Below are positions 7,435 through 15,854 of a DNA stretch of 35,418 nt, piece by piece. The translations under genes and the position numbers were made by a program. The DNA is from an uncultured Ruminococcus sp. (GTDB lineage: Bacteria > Bacillota > Clostridia > Oscillospirales > Ruminococcaceae): contig CANQJO010000019.1 in NCBI GenBank assembly GCA_947624255.1, positions 1 to 35,418 of the forward strand. The letters are read 5' to 3'. The notes below the pieces were generated by a model. That model ran no database searches. It had not been told where the DNA came from and worked only from the letters and a program-made list of their open reading frames with translations. Positions within the stretch are counted from its first letter, which is position 1, and the number at the start of each line of letters is the position of its first letter.

Positions 7435-8816
7435 GCAAGCTCTCCGAGTATCTGTTCCGCCTGAGCTATCTGAGCCTTTACTGCCTCCGGAGACGGTCCG
7501 CCCTCAGATTTTCTCTCCCGAACGCAGGTATCAAGGCTTATTGCATCGTAAACGTCCTCATCGAAAAGCTCACTGAGAGCACGGTATTTTTCAAGCGGCA
7601 GACTCTCAAGCGTAAGTCCTTCGGAGATGCACTGTGCCACAAGCGTTCCCGTAATTTTATACGCATCACGGAACGGCATACCTTTTTTCACAAGATAGTC
7701 GGCACAGTCTGTTGCGTTTATGAATCCCTTTGCCGCTGCACTGCGCATATTCTCCCTGATAACACGCATAGTTGTGAGCATGGGAATGAATGTCCTGATG
7801 CAGAGCTTCACATTATCAACGGCATCAAAGATCGCCTCCTTGTCCTCCTGCATATCCTTGTTGTATGCAAGAGGCAGACCTTTCATCATTGTGAGAAGTG
7901 TCACCAGATCGCCGTTTACTCTGCCGGTCTTGCCGCGAATAAGCTCTGTGACATCGGGATTTTTCTTCTGCGGCATGATAGATGAACCCGTTGCAAAGGC
8001 ATCATCAAGCTCTATGAATTTAAACTCCCACGAGCACCACATTATGATCTCCTCGGAAAAACGTGAAAGGTGAGTCATCAGCAGTGACAGCGCACAGCAA
8101 AGCTCAACGCAGTAGTCTCTGTCCGCAACTCCGTCAAGGCTGTTCGGCATGGGAGCGGTAAATCCGAGAAGATCTGATGTCTGCCGGCGGTTCGTTCTGT
8201 AGGTCGTTCCTGCAAGAGCGCCGCTTCCCAAAGGACAGTAATTCATACGTTTTACGGCATCATCAAGTCTGCCGATATCACGCAGGAGCATCCACACATA
8301 TGCCATAAGATGATGAGCAAAGGTGATAGGCTGTGCTCTCTGCAAATGCGTATAGCCGGGCATTATGGTCTCGGTATGCTCTTTTGCCGTTTTTATGAGA
8401 GCAGCGGCAAGCTCACACACGAGAGCTCTTATACCGGCGATCTCGTCACGGAGGTAAAGCCTCAGATCGACAGCGACCTGATCGTTGCGGGAGCGTGCGG
8501 TATGGAGACGTTTTCCCACGCTGCCGAGACGCTTTGTAAGTTCAGCCTCGATAAACATATGTATATCCTCGGCGTTGGGATCAAGCCGGAGCGCTCCGCT
8601 GTCAATATCGCCGAGGATATCTTTCAGACCGCCGATTATTGCGAGACTGTCCTCCTCCGAAATTATACCGCAGCTGCCAAGCATCTCAGCATGGGCGATA
8701 CTTCCCTGAATATCGTGACGGTACATTCTTCCGTCAAAAGCAATGGAAGAATTGAACGCATTGACCTCTGCGTCCACCTGTTTTGAGAATCTTCCTGCCC
8801 ACATCACATTTGCCAT
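7431..8816 (-). CDS. argH: Argininosuccinate lyase
   Basis: Cleaves argininosuccinate into arginine and fumarate, the last step of the pathway. Fumarase/aspartase superfamily: the signature GSSIMPQKKNPD carries the catalytic serine loop, with TARSRNDQVAVDLRLY and MPGYTHLQRAQP being the other two conserved regions. At 461 residues the length is normal. It follows argG after 91 bp that hold a perfect hairpin, and its stop overlaps the small membrane protein gene. GGAGG precedes the ATG (AAGGAGG about 6 nt upstream). Confidence 0.97.
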   Translation of the reverse strand: MANVMWAGRFSKQVDAEVNAFNSSIAFDGRMYRHDIQGSIAHAEMLGSCGIISEEDSLAIIGGLKDILGDIDSGALRLDPNAEDIHMFIEAELTKRLGSVGKRLHTARSRNDQVAVDLRLYLRDEIAGIRALVCELAAALIKTAKEHTETIMPGYTHLQRAQPITFAHHLMAYVWMLLRDIGRLDDAVKRMNYCPLGSGALAGTTYRTNRRQTSDLLGFTAPMPNSLDGVADRDYCVELCCALSLLMTHLSRFSEEIIMWCSWEFKFIELDDAFATGSSIMPQKKNPDVTELIRGKTGRVNGDLVTLLTMMKGLPLAYNKDMQEDKEAIFDAVDNVKLCIRTFIPMLTTMRVIRENMRSAAAKGFINATDCADYLVKKGMPFRDAYKITGTLVAQCISEGLTLESLPLEKYRALSELFDEDVYDAISLDTCVRERKSEGGPSPEAVKAQIAQAEQILGELA

Positions 8817-8849
8817 AAAAAACCTCCTTCGGGCGTTCGCTTAATGCAA

Positions 8850-8879
8850 GGCAGGCAGAAAAGACAATTTCTGCCTGCC
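8850..8879. other. Perfect 12-bp hairpin between argG and argH
   Basis: GGCAGGCAGAAA (8850-8861) pairs perfectly with TTTCTGCCTGCC (8868-8879) around a 6-nt loop. No T-run follows on either strand, so it is probably not an efficient terminator; an RNA processing or stability element between argG and argH is the likelier role. Confidence 0.7.
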
Positions 8880-8907
8880 GGGGATCAAACTTCAAATAAT
8901 TTGCCGT

Positions 8908-10140
8908 TTACTTGTTATTGCGTTTCTGCTCCAGCTTTGCACGGACCTTGATAGGAAGTCCGAAGAGGTTGATGAATCCGGCACTGTCTTTCTGATCGTA
9001 AACATCGTCCTCATCGAATGTGGCAACCTCCTCGTCATACAGAGTGTAGGGCGATGTCACGCCTGCATTGATGATATTTCCCTTGTAGAGCTTAAGTCTT
9101 ACGTCACCTGTAACGGTCTTCTGTGTCTCTGTAACGAATGCGCTCAGTGCCTCACGCAGAGGTGTGAACCACTGACCGTTATACACGATATCAGCGAATT
9201 TGATACCGAGATACTGCTTTACACGGGCAGTCTCCTTATCAATGGTGATAGTCTCCAGAACCTCGTGAGCGTGATAGAGGATAGCACCGCCGGGAGTTTC
9301 ATAAACGCCCCTTGATTTCATTCCCACAAGGCGGTTCTCAACGAGATCGGCAAGACCGATACCGTTCTCTCCGCCAAGCTTGTTCAGTGCGGAGACAAGC
9401 TCAACACCGTTCATCTCCTTGCCGTCAAGAGCGGTAGGGATACCTTTTTCAAAATGAATGGTTATATACGCAGGCTTGTCGGGAGCATCAATGGGCGAAA
9501 CACCCATTTCAAGGAAGCCCGGTTTCTCGTACTGCGGCTCGTTTGCAGGATCTTCAAGATCAAGTCCCTCATGTGAAAGGTGCCAGATGTTCTTATCCTT
9601 TGAATAATTCGTCTCTCTGTTTATTTTCAGAGGAATATTGTGAGCCTCAGCGTAATCTATCTCCTGATCTCTTGATTTGAGATCCCATTCTCTCCACGGA
9701 GCGATAATAGTCATATCGGGAGCGAACGCTTTAATTGCCAGTTCAAAGCGGACCTGATCGTTGCCCTTTCCCGTACAGCCGTGGCAGATCGCATCAGCAC
9801 CCTCTTTTATAGCGATCTCAGCTATTCTCTTTGCGATTATCGGACGTGCAAAGGAAGTGCCCAGCATATATCTGTTCTCGTAGATCGCTCCTGCCTGAAC
9901 AGTGGGGTAAACGTAATCCCGGATGAATTCCTCTTTGAGGTCTTCAATGTAGAGCTTTGATGCGCCCGTCTTGATAGCCTTTTCCTCCAGACCGTCAAGC
10001 TCCGTACCCTGACCTACATCTCCGGAAACGGCGATGACCTCGCAGTTGTTGTAATTCTCCTTGAGCCACGGAATGATGATAGATGTGTCAAGTCCTCCGG
10101 AGTAAGCAAGCACGACTTTTTTTATGTTCTTTTTTTCCAT
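8908..10140 (-). CDS. argG: Argininosuccinate synthase
   Basis: Condenses citrulline with aspartate using ATP to form argininosuccinate. The PP-loop is at the N-terminus ([11 protein letters not shown]), followed by the conserved [13 protein letters not shown] and the PWREWDL segment. 410 residues is the normal length of the type 1 enzyme. AGGAGG lies 7 nt before the ATG. It is the first gene of the arginine cluster; its consensus promoter is at 10274-10302, with an ARG box immediately upstream and a repeat-family copy (10161-10215) in its leader. Confidence 0.97.
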   Translation of the reverse strand: MEKKNIKKVVLAYSGGLDTSIIIPWLKENYNNCEVIAVSGDVGQGTELDGLEEKAIKTGASKLYIEDLKEEFIRDYVYPTVQAGAIYENRYMLGTSFARPIIAKRIAEIAIKEGADAICHGCTGKGNDQVRFELAIKAFAPDMTIIAPWREWDLKSRDQEIDYAEAHNIPLKINRETNYSKDKNIWHLSHEGLDLEDPANEPQYEKPGFLEMGVSPIDAPDKPAYITIHFEKGIPTALDGKEMNGVELVSALNKLGGENGIGLADLVENRLVGMKSRGVYETPGGAILYHAHEVLETITIDKETARVKQYLGIKFADIVYNGQWFTPLREALSAFVTETQKTVTGDVRLKLYKGNIINAGVTSPYTLYDEEVATFDEDDVYDQKDSAGFINLFGLPIKVRAKLEQKRNNK

Positions 10141-10160
10141 GATTATACCTCCTGCAAGCA

Positions 10161-10215
10161 GTGACCGATGCTGATCTCACTCTAAAAACCGAAAACTTTT
10201 GCGAAGATCCCGCAC
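10161..10215 (-). repeat. Dispersed repeat copy A in the argG leader
   Basis: Read on the minus strand this begins GTGCGGGATCTTCGCAAA and continues with TTTTTAGA...GAGATCAG.ATC. The same order of blocks occurs at 22145-22193 (about three quarters identical by eye) and the first block again at 35299-35336. All three are intergenic. Confidence 0.6.
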
Positions 10216-10273
10216 GGCTTCCGGAATGAGATCGGTATGAAGATCCGTACACTGCTTTGATTTCAACAATAAC

Positions 10274-10302
10274 ATTATACTATCAGGGGAAAATATTGTC
10301 AA
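10274..10302 (-). promoter_or_regulatory. argG promoter
   Basis: On the minus strand TTGACA (10297-10302) and TATAAT (10274-10279) with a 17-bp spacer: perfect consensus. It implies a leader of about 125 nt before the argG start, which holds repeat copy A. Confidence 0.85.
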
Positions 10303-10309
10303 GAGGGAT

Positions 10310-10342
10310 TGAATAAATATTCATTTTAAGCAAAAATATTCA
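10310..10342. promoter_or_regulatory. ARG box (ArgR/AhrC operator) and a weaker second box
   Basis: TGAATAAATATTCA at 10310-10323 has perfect TGAATA/TATTCA arms and matches the ArgR box known from Bacillus and E. coli. A second, weaker half-conserved site (CAAAAATATTCA) ends at 10342, 19 bp further on, roughly two helical turns as is usual for paired boxes. The pair lies between the divergent argG and cobW promoters, so an arginine repressor could act on either. The regulator gene itself is not in the window. Confidence 0.75.
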
Positions 10343-10351
10343 CAGATATTC

Positions 10352-10396
10352 GCATAATATGCATTACTTGACATAAAAGAAAAAATGGTGTATCAT
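10352..10396 (+). promoter_or_regulatory. Promoter of the CobW operon with an adjacent inverted repeat
   Basis: TTGACA (10368-10373), 17-bp spacer, TATCAT (10391-10396). Five bases upstream of the -35 box is a perfect inverted repeat GCATA-A-TATGC (10352-10362), a candidate operator. The position shows that an in-frame ATG at 10385 lies upstream of the transcription start and cannot be used. Confidence 0.7.
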
Positions 10397-10459
10397 ATTA
10401 TAAGTATAAAAAAATGCGTTGCCCTGCGTGGGCATTGCTGTAAGAAAGAAGTGTTCTGT

Positions 10460-11542
10460 ATGACTAAAATAACAATTTTCTCCGGATTTCTCGGTGCAGG
10501 CAAAACTACGCTCATCAGAAAGCTCATCACTGAGGGCTATAAGGGCGAAAAGATCGTACTCATCGAAAACGAATTCGGTCAGATAGGCATTGACGGAGGC
10601 TTTCTACAGGACGCAGGCGTGGAGATCACCGAAATGAACTCCGGCTGCATCTGCTGTAGTCTTGTCGGTGATTTCGGAAAGGCTCTCGAAAAGGTTCTTG
10701 ATGAGCTTGCTCCCGACCGCATACTCATTGAGCCCTCCGGCGTCGGCAAGCTCAGCGACGTGATACGTGCCGTTCAGAATATTGATGCTCACGATGTTGA
10801 ACTTGACGGCTTTACTACCGTAGTCGATGCGAAAAAACTGAAAATGTATCAGAAGAATTTCGGCGAATTTTTCAACAATCAGATAACATATGCAAGCTGT
10901 CTCATTCTCAGCCATACGACAGATCTTACCGAGGAGCAGCTTGACGAGCGTGTGCGCAGTCTCCGTGAGCTTAACCCCTCTGCTCCCGTGGTAACTACCG
11001 AATGGGATCAGCTCACAGGTCAGCAGATAATAGATGCCATGACGCAGAAAAACACTCTCGGTGATGAGCTTCAGGCTCTCCTTGATGAGGAAAAAGAGCA
11101 TCATCACCATCACCACCATGATGATGAAGAGCATGAGCACGAACATCACCACGACCACGAACATGAACACGACCACGAACATCATCATGACCATGACCAC
11201 GATCATGAGCATGACCATCATCACGATCACGACCACGACCATGAGCATCATCACCATGCCGATGAGGTATTCACAAGCTGGGGCACTGAGACCTCCAACT
11301 CCTACACGGCTGAGGAGATACAAAAGGCTCTCGAATCTCTTGAATGTGAGGAGATCTACGGAACAGTGCTCCGTGCCAAGGGAATTGTCAAGGGCACAGA
11401 CGGCAAATGGATACACTTTGACTATATCCCCGGTGTACCGGACGTCCGCACAGGCAGTGCCGGCACTATCGGCAGACTCTGCGTTATCGGCTCTAAGATC
11501 AGCGAAGAAGCCGTTGAAAAGCTTTTCCGCATAAAGCAGTAG
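10460..11542 (+). CDS. CobW/COG0523-family GTPase, metal chaperone with long His-rich arm
   Basis: A 360-residue G3E-family GTPase. Walker A is GFLGAGKTT (residues 9-17), the metal-binding CxCC motif is GCICC (62-66), and EPSG (91-94) is the conserved switch region. Between the GTPase and the CobW C-terminal domain is a stretch (about 214-266) with roughly 33 histidines in 53 residues, mixed with Asp and Glu, which should bind several zinc or similar ions. Such proteins deliver zinc or other metals to target enzymes, often under metal starvation. The ATG at 10460 is chosen because the promoter overlaps the upstream ATG; its ribosome site is weak (AGAAAGAAG). The next gene, 9 nt downstream, is a related fusion protein. 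The metal and client are not deducible. Confidence 0.9.
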   Translation: MTKITIFSGFLGAGKTTLIRKLITEGYKGEKIVLIENEFGQIGIDGGFLQDAGVEITEMNSGCICCSLVGDFGKALEKVLDELAPDRILIEPSGVGKLSDVIRAVQNIDAHDVELDGFTTVVDAKKLKMYQKNFGEFFNNQITYASCLILSHTTDLTEEQLDERVRSLRELNPSAPVVTTEWDQLTGQQIIDAMTQKNTLGDELQALLDEEKEHHHHHHHDDEEHEHEHHHDHEHEHDHEHHHDHDHDHEHDHHHDHDHDHEHHHHADEVFTSWGTETSNSYTAEEIQKALESLECEEIYGTVLRAKGIVKGTDGKWIHFDYIPGVPDVRTGSAGTIGRLCVIGSKISEEAVEKLFRIKQ

Positions 11543-11551
11543 GAGGTCATT

Positions 11552-12508
11552 ATGCCCGTAAAACAGCAGGATTTTCCCGTATATCTCTTTCTGGGATTCC
11601 TCGAATCGGGAAAAACCAAATTCATTCAGGAGACTCTCGAAGACAAACGCTTCAACAGCGGCGAGAGAACGCTCCTTCTTATATGTGAGGAGGGCATAGA
11701 GGAGTATGCTCCCTCAAAATTTGCCTCAAAAAATGTGGAGATACGCTCCATTGAAGACAAAAGCGAACTTACCGAGGATAATCTCCGCAGGCTTGTACGT
11801 GAAACAAAGGCAGAGCGTGCCGTTATTGAATACAACGGTATGTGGAACGTCAACGACCTCCTGCTTGTCATGCCCGGCGACTGGGCGGTGTATCAGGTGA
11901 TGTATTTCGCCGATGCCTCTACATTCCTTAATTACAATTCAAATATGAGAAGTCTTGTGGTTGATAAGCTCAACCTCACCGAGCTGGTAGTCTTCAACCG
12001 TTTCGAGAGGTCTATGTCACCGGAGGAGTTTCACAAGATAGTCCGTGGTGTCAGCCGAAGTGCGGAGATCGCCTTTGAATATACTGACGGCACAGTCGCC
12101 TACGACGACATCGAAGATCCCCTCCCGTTTGATATCGAGGCTGATGATATCGTTATCAATGATGAGGATTATGCCCTCTTCTACAGGGATATCATGGCTG
12201 AACCGGTCAAATATGACGGCAAAACAGTAACTTTCAAGGGACTTGCGGCAAGAAATCCGAAATTTCCGGAAAATACCTTTGCTATGGGACGTAATGTCAT
12301 GACCTGCTGTGTTGAGGACATCAGATACTGCTGGTTCGTAACAGAAACAGAAGATCCCGCTCTGCGCCGTGAAAAAGGCTGGTTCATCATCAAAGCAAGG
12401 ATACAAGTCGGCAAGCACCGTTTCTACCGGGGAAAAGGTCCCATCCTGAAACTGATCGAACTGTCATCTGCCGCACCGCCCGAAAAAGAGGTCGCCACCT
12501 TCTATTGA
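11552..12508 (+). CDS. CobW-like GTPase fused to a YcgQ/TIGR03943 C-terminal domain
   Basis: A 318-residue protein. The N-terminal part resembles a G3E GTPase (YLFLGFLESGKTKF gives a valid GxxxxGKT Walker A), but the CxCC metal motif and the EPSG motif of the previous protein are missing (IEYNGMW replaces the latter). From about residue 205 the pattern 'KYDGKTVTFKGLAARNPKFPENTFAMGR.VMTCC..D' is that of the C-terminal domain of YcgQ/TIGR03943 proteins, normally attached to membrane helices and paired with a permease; here it has neither. AGGAGG lies 5 nt before the ATG and the gene follows the CobW gene by 9 nt. An accessory role in metal allocation is inferred. Confidence 0.75.
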   Translation: MPVKQQDFPVYLFLGFLESGKTKFIQETLEDKRFNSGERTLLLICEEGIEEYAPSKFASKNVEIRSIEDKSELTEDNLRRLVRETKAERAVIEYNGMWNVNDLLLVMPGDWAVYQVMYFADASTFLNYNSNMRSLVVDKLNLTELVVFNRFERSMSPEEFHKIVRGVSRSAEIAFEYTDGTVAYDDIEDPLPFDIEADDIVINDEDYALFYRDIMAEPVKYDGKTVTFKGLAARNPKFPENTFAMGRNVMTCCVEDIRYCWFVTETEDPALRREKGWFIIKARIQVGKHRFYRGKGPILKLIELSSAAPPEKEVATFY

Positions 12509-12525
12509 TCTGAGGAGTTATGAAT

Positions 12526-13965
12526 ATGAGTACAAATACAAACAGCTATGAAAGTCCGTTCTGCACACGGTATGCAAGCGAGGAGATGCAGTATATCTTC
12601 TCTGCCGATAAAAAATTCACCACATGGAGAAAGCTCTGGGTCGCCCTTGCACGGGCTGAAATGAAACTCGGTCTGCCTGTCACGGAGGCTCAGGTCAGGC
12701 AGCTCGAAGAGCATATCAGCGACATCGACTACGAAACAGCCGAAGAGCGTGAACGCATCTGCCGCCATGACGTTATGGCTCACGTTTACACATACGGACA
12801 GGCTTGCCCCGATGCGGCAGGAATAATCCACCTCGGTGCGACCTCCTGCTATGTGGGGGACAATACCGATATGATAATTATGAGGGATGCTCTCCTCGTT
12901 ATCCGCCGCAAGCTGCTGAACGTCATGAACAATCTTGCGAAATTTGCCGATGAGTATAAGGCTATGCCCTGCCTTGCGTATACGCACCTCCAGCCGGCAC
13001 AGCTCACTACCGTGGGAAAAAGAGCAACACTCTGGCTTAATGAACTGCTCATGGATCTCAACGATCTTGAGTACAGACTGAAAGGTCTGAAACTCCTCGG
13101 CTCAAAGGGAACTACGGGTACTCAGGCATCATTTATGGAACTTTTTGAGGGAGATACAGGCAAGATACGTGAGCTTGAAAGGCTCATCGCCGAGGAAATG
13201 GGCTTTGACAGCGTTGTTCCCGTTTCGGGACAGACTTACTCACGGAAAACAGACTCTCAGGTATTGAACGTTCTCGGAGGTATCGCTCAGTCCTGCAGCA
13301 AATTCTCCAATGATATGCGCATACTCCAGAGCTTCAAAGAAATGGAAGAACCTCGTGAAAAGAAGCAGATAGGTTCTTCCGCAATGGCATACAAGAGAAA
13401 TCCCATGCGCTGCGAGAGAATAACCTCCCTTGCACGCTATGTGATGATAGATACGCTGAATCCTGCATTCACTGCCGGAACACAGTGGTTCGAGAGAACG
13501 CTCGACGATTCCGCAAACAAGAGGATCTCTGTTGCAGAGGCGTTTCTCGGCACTGATGCGATCCTCAATATAATGATGAACGTCACCAACGGCATCGTAG
13601 TATATCCCGAGATAATACGCCGCCGTGTAATGGCTGAACTCCCGTTCATGGCAAGCGAGAATATCATGATGGATGCTGTCAAAAAAGGCGGAAACCGTCA
13701 GGAGCTTCACGACCGTATCATGGACTATTCAATGGCTGCCGGAGAGCAGGTCAAGGTATACGGCAAGGACAACGACCTGTGTGAGCGCATACTGAACGAT
13801 CCGATATTCATGATCACCCGTGAGGAGCTTGACGCAGTCCTGCGTCCGGAAAGCTACACGGGACGCAGCTCTCAGCAGGTGGAGGAATTCCTTGCAGAAT
13901 ATATCGCTCCCGTGCTTGATGAAAACAAGGAGCTGCTCGGCGAAAAATTCGAGATGAAAAATTAG
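12526..13965 (+). CDS. purB: Adenylosuccinate lyase
   Basis: Acts twice in purine synthesis, releasing fumarate from SAICAR and from adenylosuccinate. Fumarase-superfamily signature GSSAMAYKRNPMRCERI is present, with HDVMAHVYTYGQ and THLQPAQLTTVGKR as further active-site regions. The ~479-residue length fits the longer form of the enzyme. Two ATGs lie close together; TGAGGAG is 2 nt before the first and 8 nt before the second, so the second (12526) is preferred. It follows the CobW fusion gene by 17 nt and rimM starts just after its stop, so these genes may share a transcript. Confidence 0.95.
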   Translation: MSTNTNSYESPFCTRYASEEMQYIFSADKKFTTWRKLWVALARAEMKLGLPVTEAQVRQLEEHISDIDYETAEERERICRHDVMAHVYTYGQACPDAAGIIHLGATSCYVGDNTDMIIMRDALLVIRRKLLNVMNNLAKFADEYKAMPCLAYTHLQPAQLTTVGKRATLWLNELLMDLNDLEYRLKGLKLLGSKGTTGTQASFMELFEGDTGKIRELERLIAEEMGFDSVVPVSGQTYSRKTDSQVLNVLGGIAQSCSKFSNDMRILQSFKEMEEPREKKQIGSSAMAYKRNPMRCERITSLARYVMIDTLNPAFTAGTQWFERTLDDSANKRISVAEAFLGTDAILNIMMNVTNGIVVYPEIIRRRVMAELPFMASENIMMDAVKKGGNRQELHDRIMDYSMAAGEQVKVYGKDNDLCERILNDPIFMITREELDAVLRPESYTGRSSQQVEEFLAEYIAPVLDENKELLGEKFEMKN

Positions 13966-13976
13966 GGTGTGATCTT

Positions 13977-14480
13977 ATCAAAAAACAATTTCTTGAAGCC
14001 GGAAAGATCGTCACCACCCACGGCATAAAGGGCGAGGTAAAGATCATGCCCTACTGCGACACTCCCGGTATGCTGTGCGAATTTGACCGCCTTTTTCTGG
14101 GAAAAGAACACAGAGAGGTCATCATTCAGCGCAGCCGTGTCCAAAAAAATATGGTCATAGCCAAGCTGGAGGGTATCGACACTCCGGAGGCGGCATCGGC
14201 TCTCCGGAACGTCATGCTCTATATTCACAGGGACGATCTTGAGCTTGATGAGGACACCTACTTTATACAAGACCTCATCGGCATGGAGGTCAGGGACGCC
14301 GACACGGACACACCCTACGGGAAGATCACCGATGTGATGCAGACCGGAGCTAATGACGTGTACGTTGTGACCGGTGAGCGGGAGTATCTCGTTCCGGCAA
14401 TAGCTGAGGTGGTGATCTCTACGGATATTGACGGCAATATAATGACTATCCGTCCCCTTGACGGTCTTTTTGAGGAGTAA
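13977..14480 (+). CDS. rimM: Ribosome maturation factor RimM (rare start codon)
   Basis: RimM helps 30S subunit maturation by binding ribosomal protein S19. The N-terminal RimM domain is plain (FLEAGKIVTTHGIKGEVKI), as is the PRC-barrel half (YFIQDLIGMEVRDAD...YLVPAIAEVVI...). The conserved N-terminus extends 23 codons upstream of the first ATG (14046), and no ATG, GTG or TTG exists in that part. The only plausible start is ATC at 13977, giving 167 residues, the normal family length, about 11 nt after the purB stop, with AGGGTG upstream. Starting at 14046 would delete the conserved AGKIVxxHGIKGEVK block. trmD follows 3 nt later, as in many bacteria. Confidence 0.9.
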   Translation: MKKQFLEAGKIVTTHGIKGEVKIMPYCDTPGMLCEFDRLFLGKEHREVIIQRSRVQKNMVIAKLEGIDTPEAASALRNVMLYIHRDDLELDEDTYFIQDLIGMEVRDADTDTPYGKITDVMQTGANDVYVVTGEREYLVPAIAEVVISTDIDGNIMTIRPLDGLFEE

Positions 14481-14483
14481 CAC

Positions 14484-15179
14484 ATGAGAATCGAAATAGC
14501 CACGCTTTTTCCCGAAATGTGCGAAGCCGTCCTGTCCGAGAGCATCGTCGGAAGAGCAAGAAAAGCCGGAAAAATAACGGTTCACTGCCGCCAGATACGA
14601 GAGTATACCCACGACAAACACCGCCGTGTGGACGACACTCCCTATGGGGGCGGCATGGGAATGGTCATGCAGTGTCAGCCCATTTACGATTGCTTCAAAG
14701 CCGTCTGTGACGAATTCGGAGCTAAACCTCATACAATATATATGTCCCCGAAAGGAAAAATTCTCACCCAGCAGCGTGCCGAGGAGCTTTCACACATGGA
14801 AGACATTCTCATGATCTGCGGTCACTATGAGGGCGTAGATCAGCGTGTACTCGACAAGATCGTTGACGAGGAGATATCTGTAGGCGATTACGTTCTCACG
14901 GGGGGAGAGCTTCCTGCGCTGGTGCTTGTTGATGCCGTGGCAAGAATGTGCGATGGTGTTCTGCCTGATGAATCATGCTTCATGGACGAGAGCATCTACA
15001 GCGGTCTTCTCGAGTATCCCCAGTATACACGCCCCGAAATATGGGAAAATGAGCCTGTGCCGGAGGTGCTGCTTTCGGGTCATCACAAAAACATCGCTCA
15101 GTGGCGGCTTGAAAAAAGTCTGAAGCTTACAGAGCTGCGCCGCCCCGATCTTTACGAAAAGTATAATCAAAATAAATAA
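14484..15179 (+). CDS. trmD: tRNA (guanine-37-N1)-methyltransferase
   Basis: Methylates G37 next to the anticodon, preventing frameshifting. SPOUT knotted fold: VDDTPYGGGMGMVM near residue 52, YMSPKGKIL, the SAM-binding knot ICGHYEGVDQRV, then EISVGDYVLTGGELPALVLVDAVAR and the C-terminal HHKNIAQWR. 231 residues is the usual length. It starts 3 nt after rimM, the common rimM-trmD pairing. No strong terminator follows; a weak hairpin (TTGTTG/CAACAA, about 15229-15248) is followed after 9 nt by a T-run. Confidence 0.97.
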   Translation: MRIEIATLFPEMCEAVLSESIVGRARKAGKITVHCRQIREYTHDKHRRVDDTPYGGGMGMVMQCQPIYDCFKAVCDEFGAKPHTIYMSPKGKILTQQRAEELSHMEDILMICGHYEGVDQRVLDKIVDEEISVGDYVLTGGELPALVLVDAVARMCDGVLPDESCFMDESIYSGLLEYPQYTRPEIWENEPVPEVLLSGHHKNIAQWRLEKSLKLTELRRPDLYEKYNQNK

Positions 15180-15360
15180 TTCCATAAAATATAATTTATA
15201 AGTATTTGATATATTACAGTGTTGAATATTGTTGAAGATTACCAACAAGTCTTAACATTTTTTTATTGTGATAATAAACAAGCCGGAATGAAAAATAAAG
15301 TCCGGATTTAATCTAAATGTAGAAAATAAAGAAAAATCGGAGAGATAAGGCAAAAAATCG

Positions 15361-15389
15361 TTGACTAAGGGAAAAATAAAATGTATAAT
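15361..15389 (+). promoter_or_regulatory. Promoter of the HPr gene
   Basis: TTGACT (15361-15366), 17-bp spacer, TATAAT (15384-15389). It gives an 80-nt leader. The rest of the 15180-15360 gap is AT-rich with only a weak hairpin after trmD and a short CCGGA/TCCGG inverted repeat (about 15282-15306); no gene is seen. Confidence 0.8.
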
Positions 15390-15472
15390 GATATCAGCAT
15401 CTGATAAATGTGTATCGGTGCGGCGGATCACATTCTGGGGACCGCTTATCACAGAGAATAGGAGAGTTGTAT

Positions 15473-15745
15473 ATGTTTGTAAGAGAAGTAATGGTCAAGA
15501 ATCAGGTTGGACTTCACGCAAGACCTGCAACCTTCTTTATTCAGAAGGCAAATGAATTTAAATCTTCCATCTGGATCGAAAAAGAAGAGCGCAGAGTTAA
15601 TGCAAAGAGCCTCCTTGGAATCCTTTCGCTCGGCATTGTAGGCGGTACAAATGTTAAGGTGATCGCTGACGGTGCTGACGAAAAGTCTGCCGTTGATGCA
15701 CTTATTGAACTGGTAGACAGCGGATTCAGCGAGGAGAGCAGATAA
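15473..15745 (+). CDS. HPr family phosphocarrier protein
   Basis: A 90-residue HPr. GLHARPA places the phosphorylated histidine at residue 15, and NAKSLLG places the regulatory serine exactly at residue 46, so both the PTS phosphotransfer site and the HPr-kinase site are present. Real ptsH is therefore likely, though Crh-like or additional HPr paralogues cannot be excluded. The start ATG is 8 nt after AGGAG; an upstream in-frame ATG at 15410 has no ribosome site. It is a single-gene unit with its own promoter (15361-15389) and terminator (15792-15824); no enzyme I gene is adjacent. Confidence 0.92.
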   Translation: MFVREVMVKNQVGLHARPATFFIQKANEFKSSIWIEKEERRVNAKSLLGILSLGIVGGTNVKVIADGADEKSAVDALIELVDSGFSEESR

Positions 15746-15791
15746 GTCAGTCCTTTAAGCCCCGGAGAAGACCTCCGGAAATGATATGTAC

Positions 15792-15824
15792 AGGCGTTAC
15801 TTTAGGGTAACGCCTATTGTTTTA
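15792..15824 (+). terminator. Intrinsic terminator of the HPr gene
   Basis: AGGCGTTAC (15792-15800) and GTAACGCCT (15807-15815) form a 9-bp stem with a 6-nt loop, followed by ATTGTTTTAT. It separates the HPr gene from the convergent spoIVB gene. Confidence 0.8.
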
Positions 15825-15854
15825 TCCGCCATGATCGGGAAACGCAGGGAATTA

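Noticed and set aside
10141..10266. Riboswitch or T-box in the argG leader
   Set aside because: No T-box consensus (TGGNACCGCG) or terminator/antiterminator pair; the structure is better explained as a repeat copy.
10385..10459. Upstream ATG as start of the CobW gene
   Set aside because: It lies between the -35 and -10 boxes of the only good promoter, so it would not be transcribed.
10604..11416. Long minus-strand ORF (270 codons) opposite the CobW gene
   Set aside because: It is the mirror of the His-rich CobW coding sequence (poly Met/Val arises from GTG/ATG complements of His/Asp codons) and has no ribosome site.
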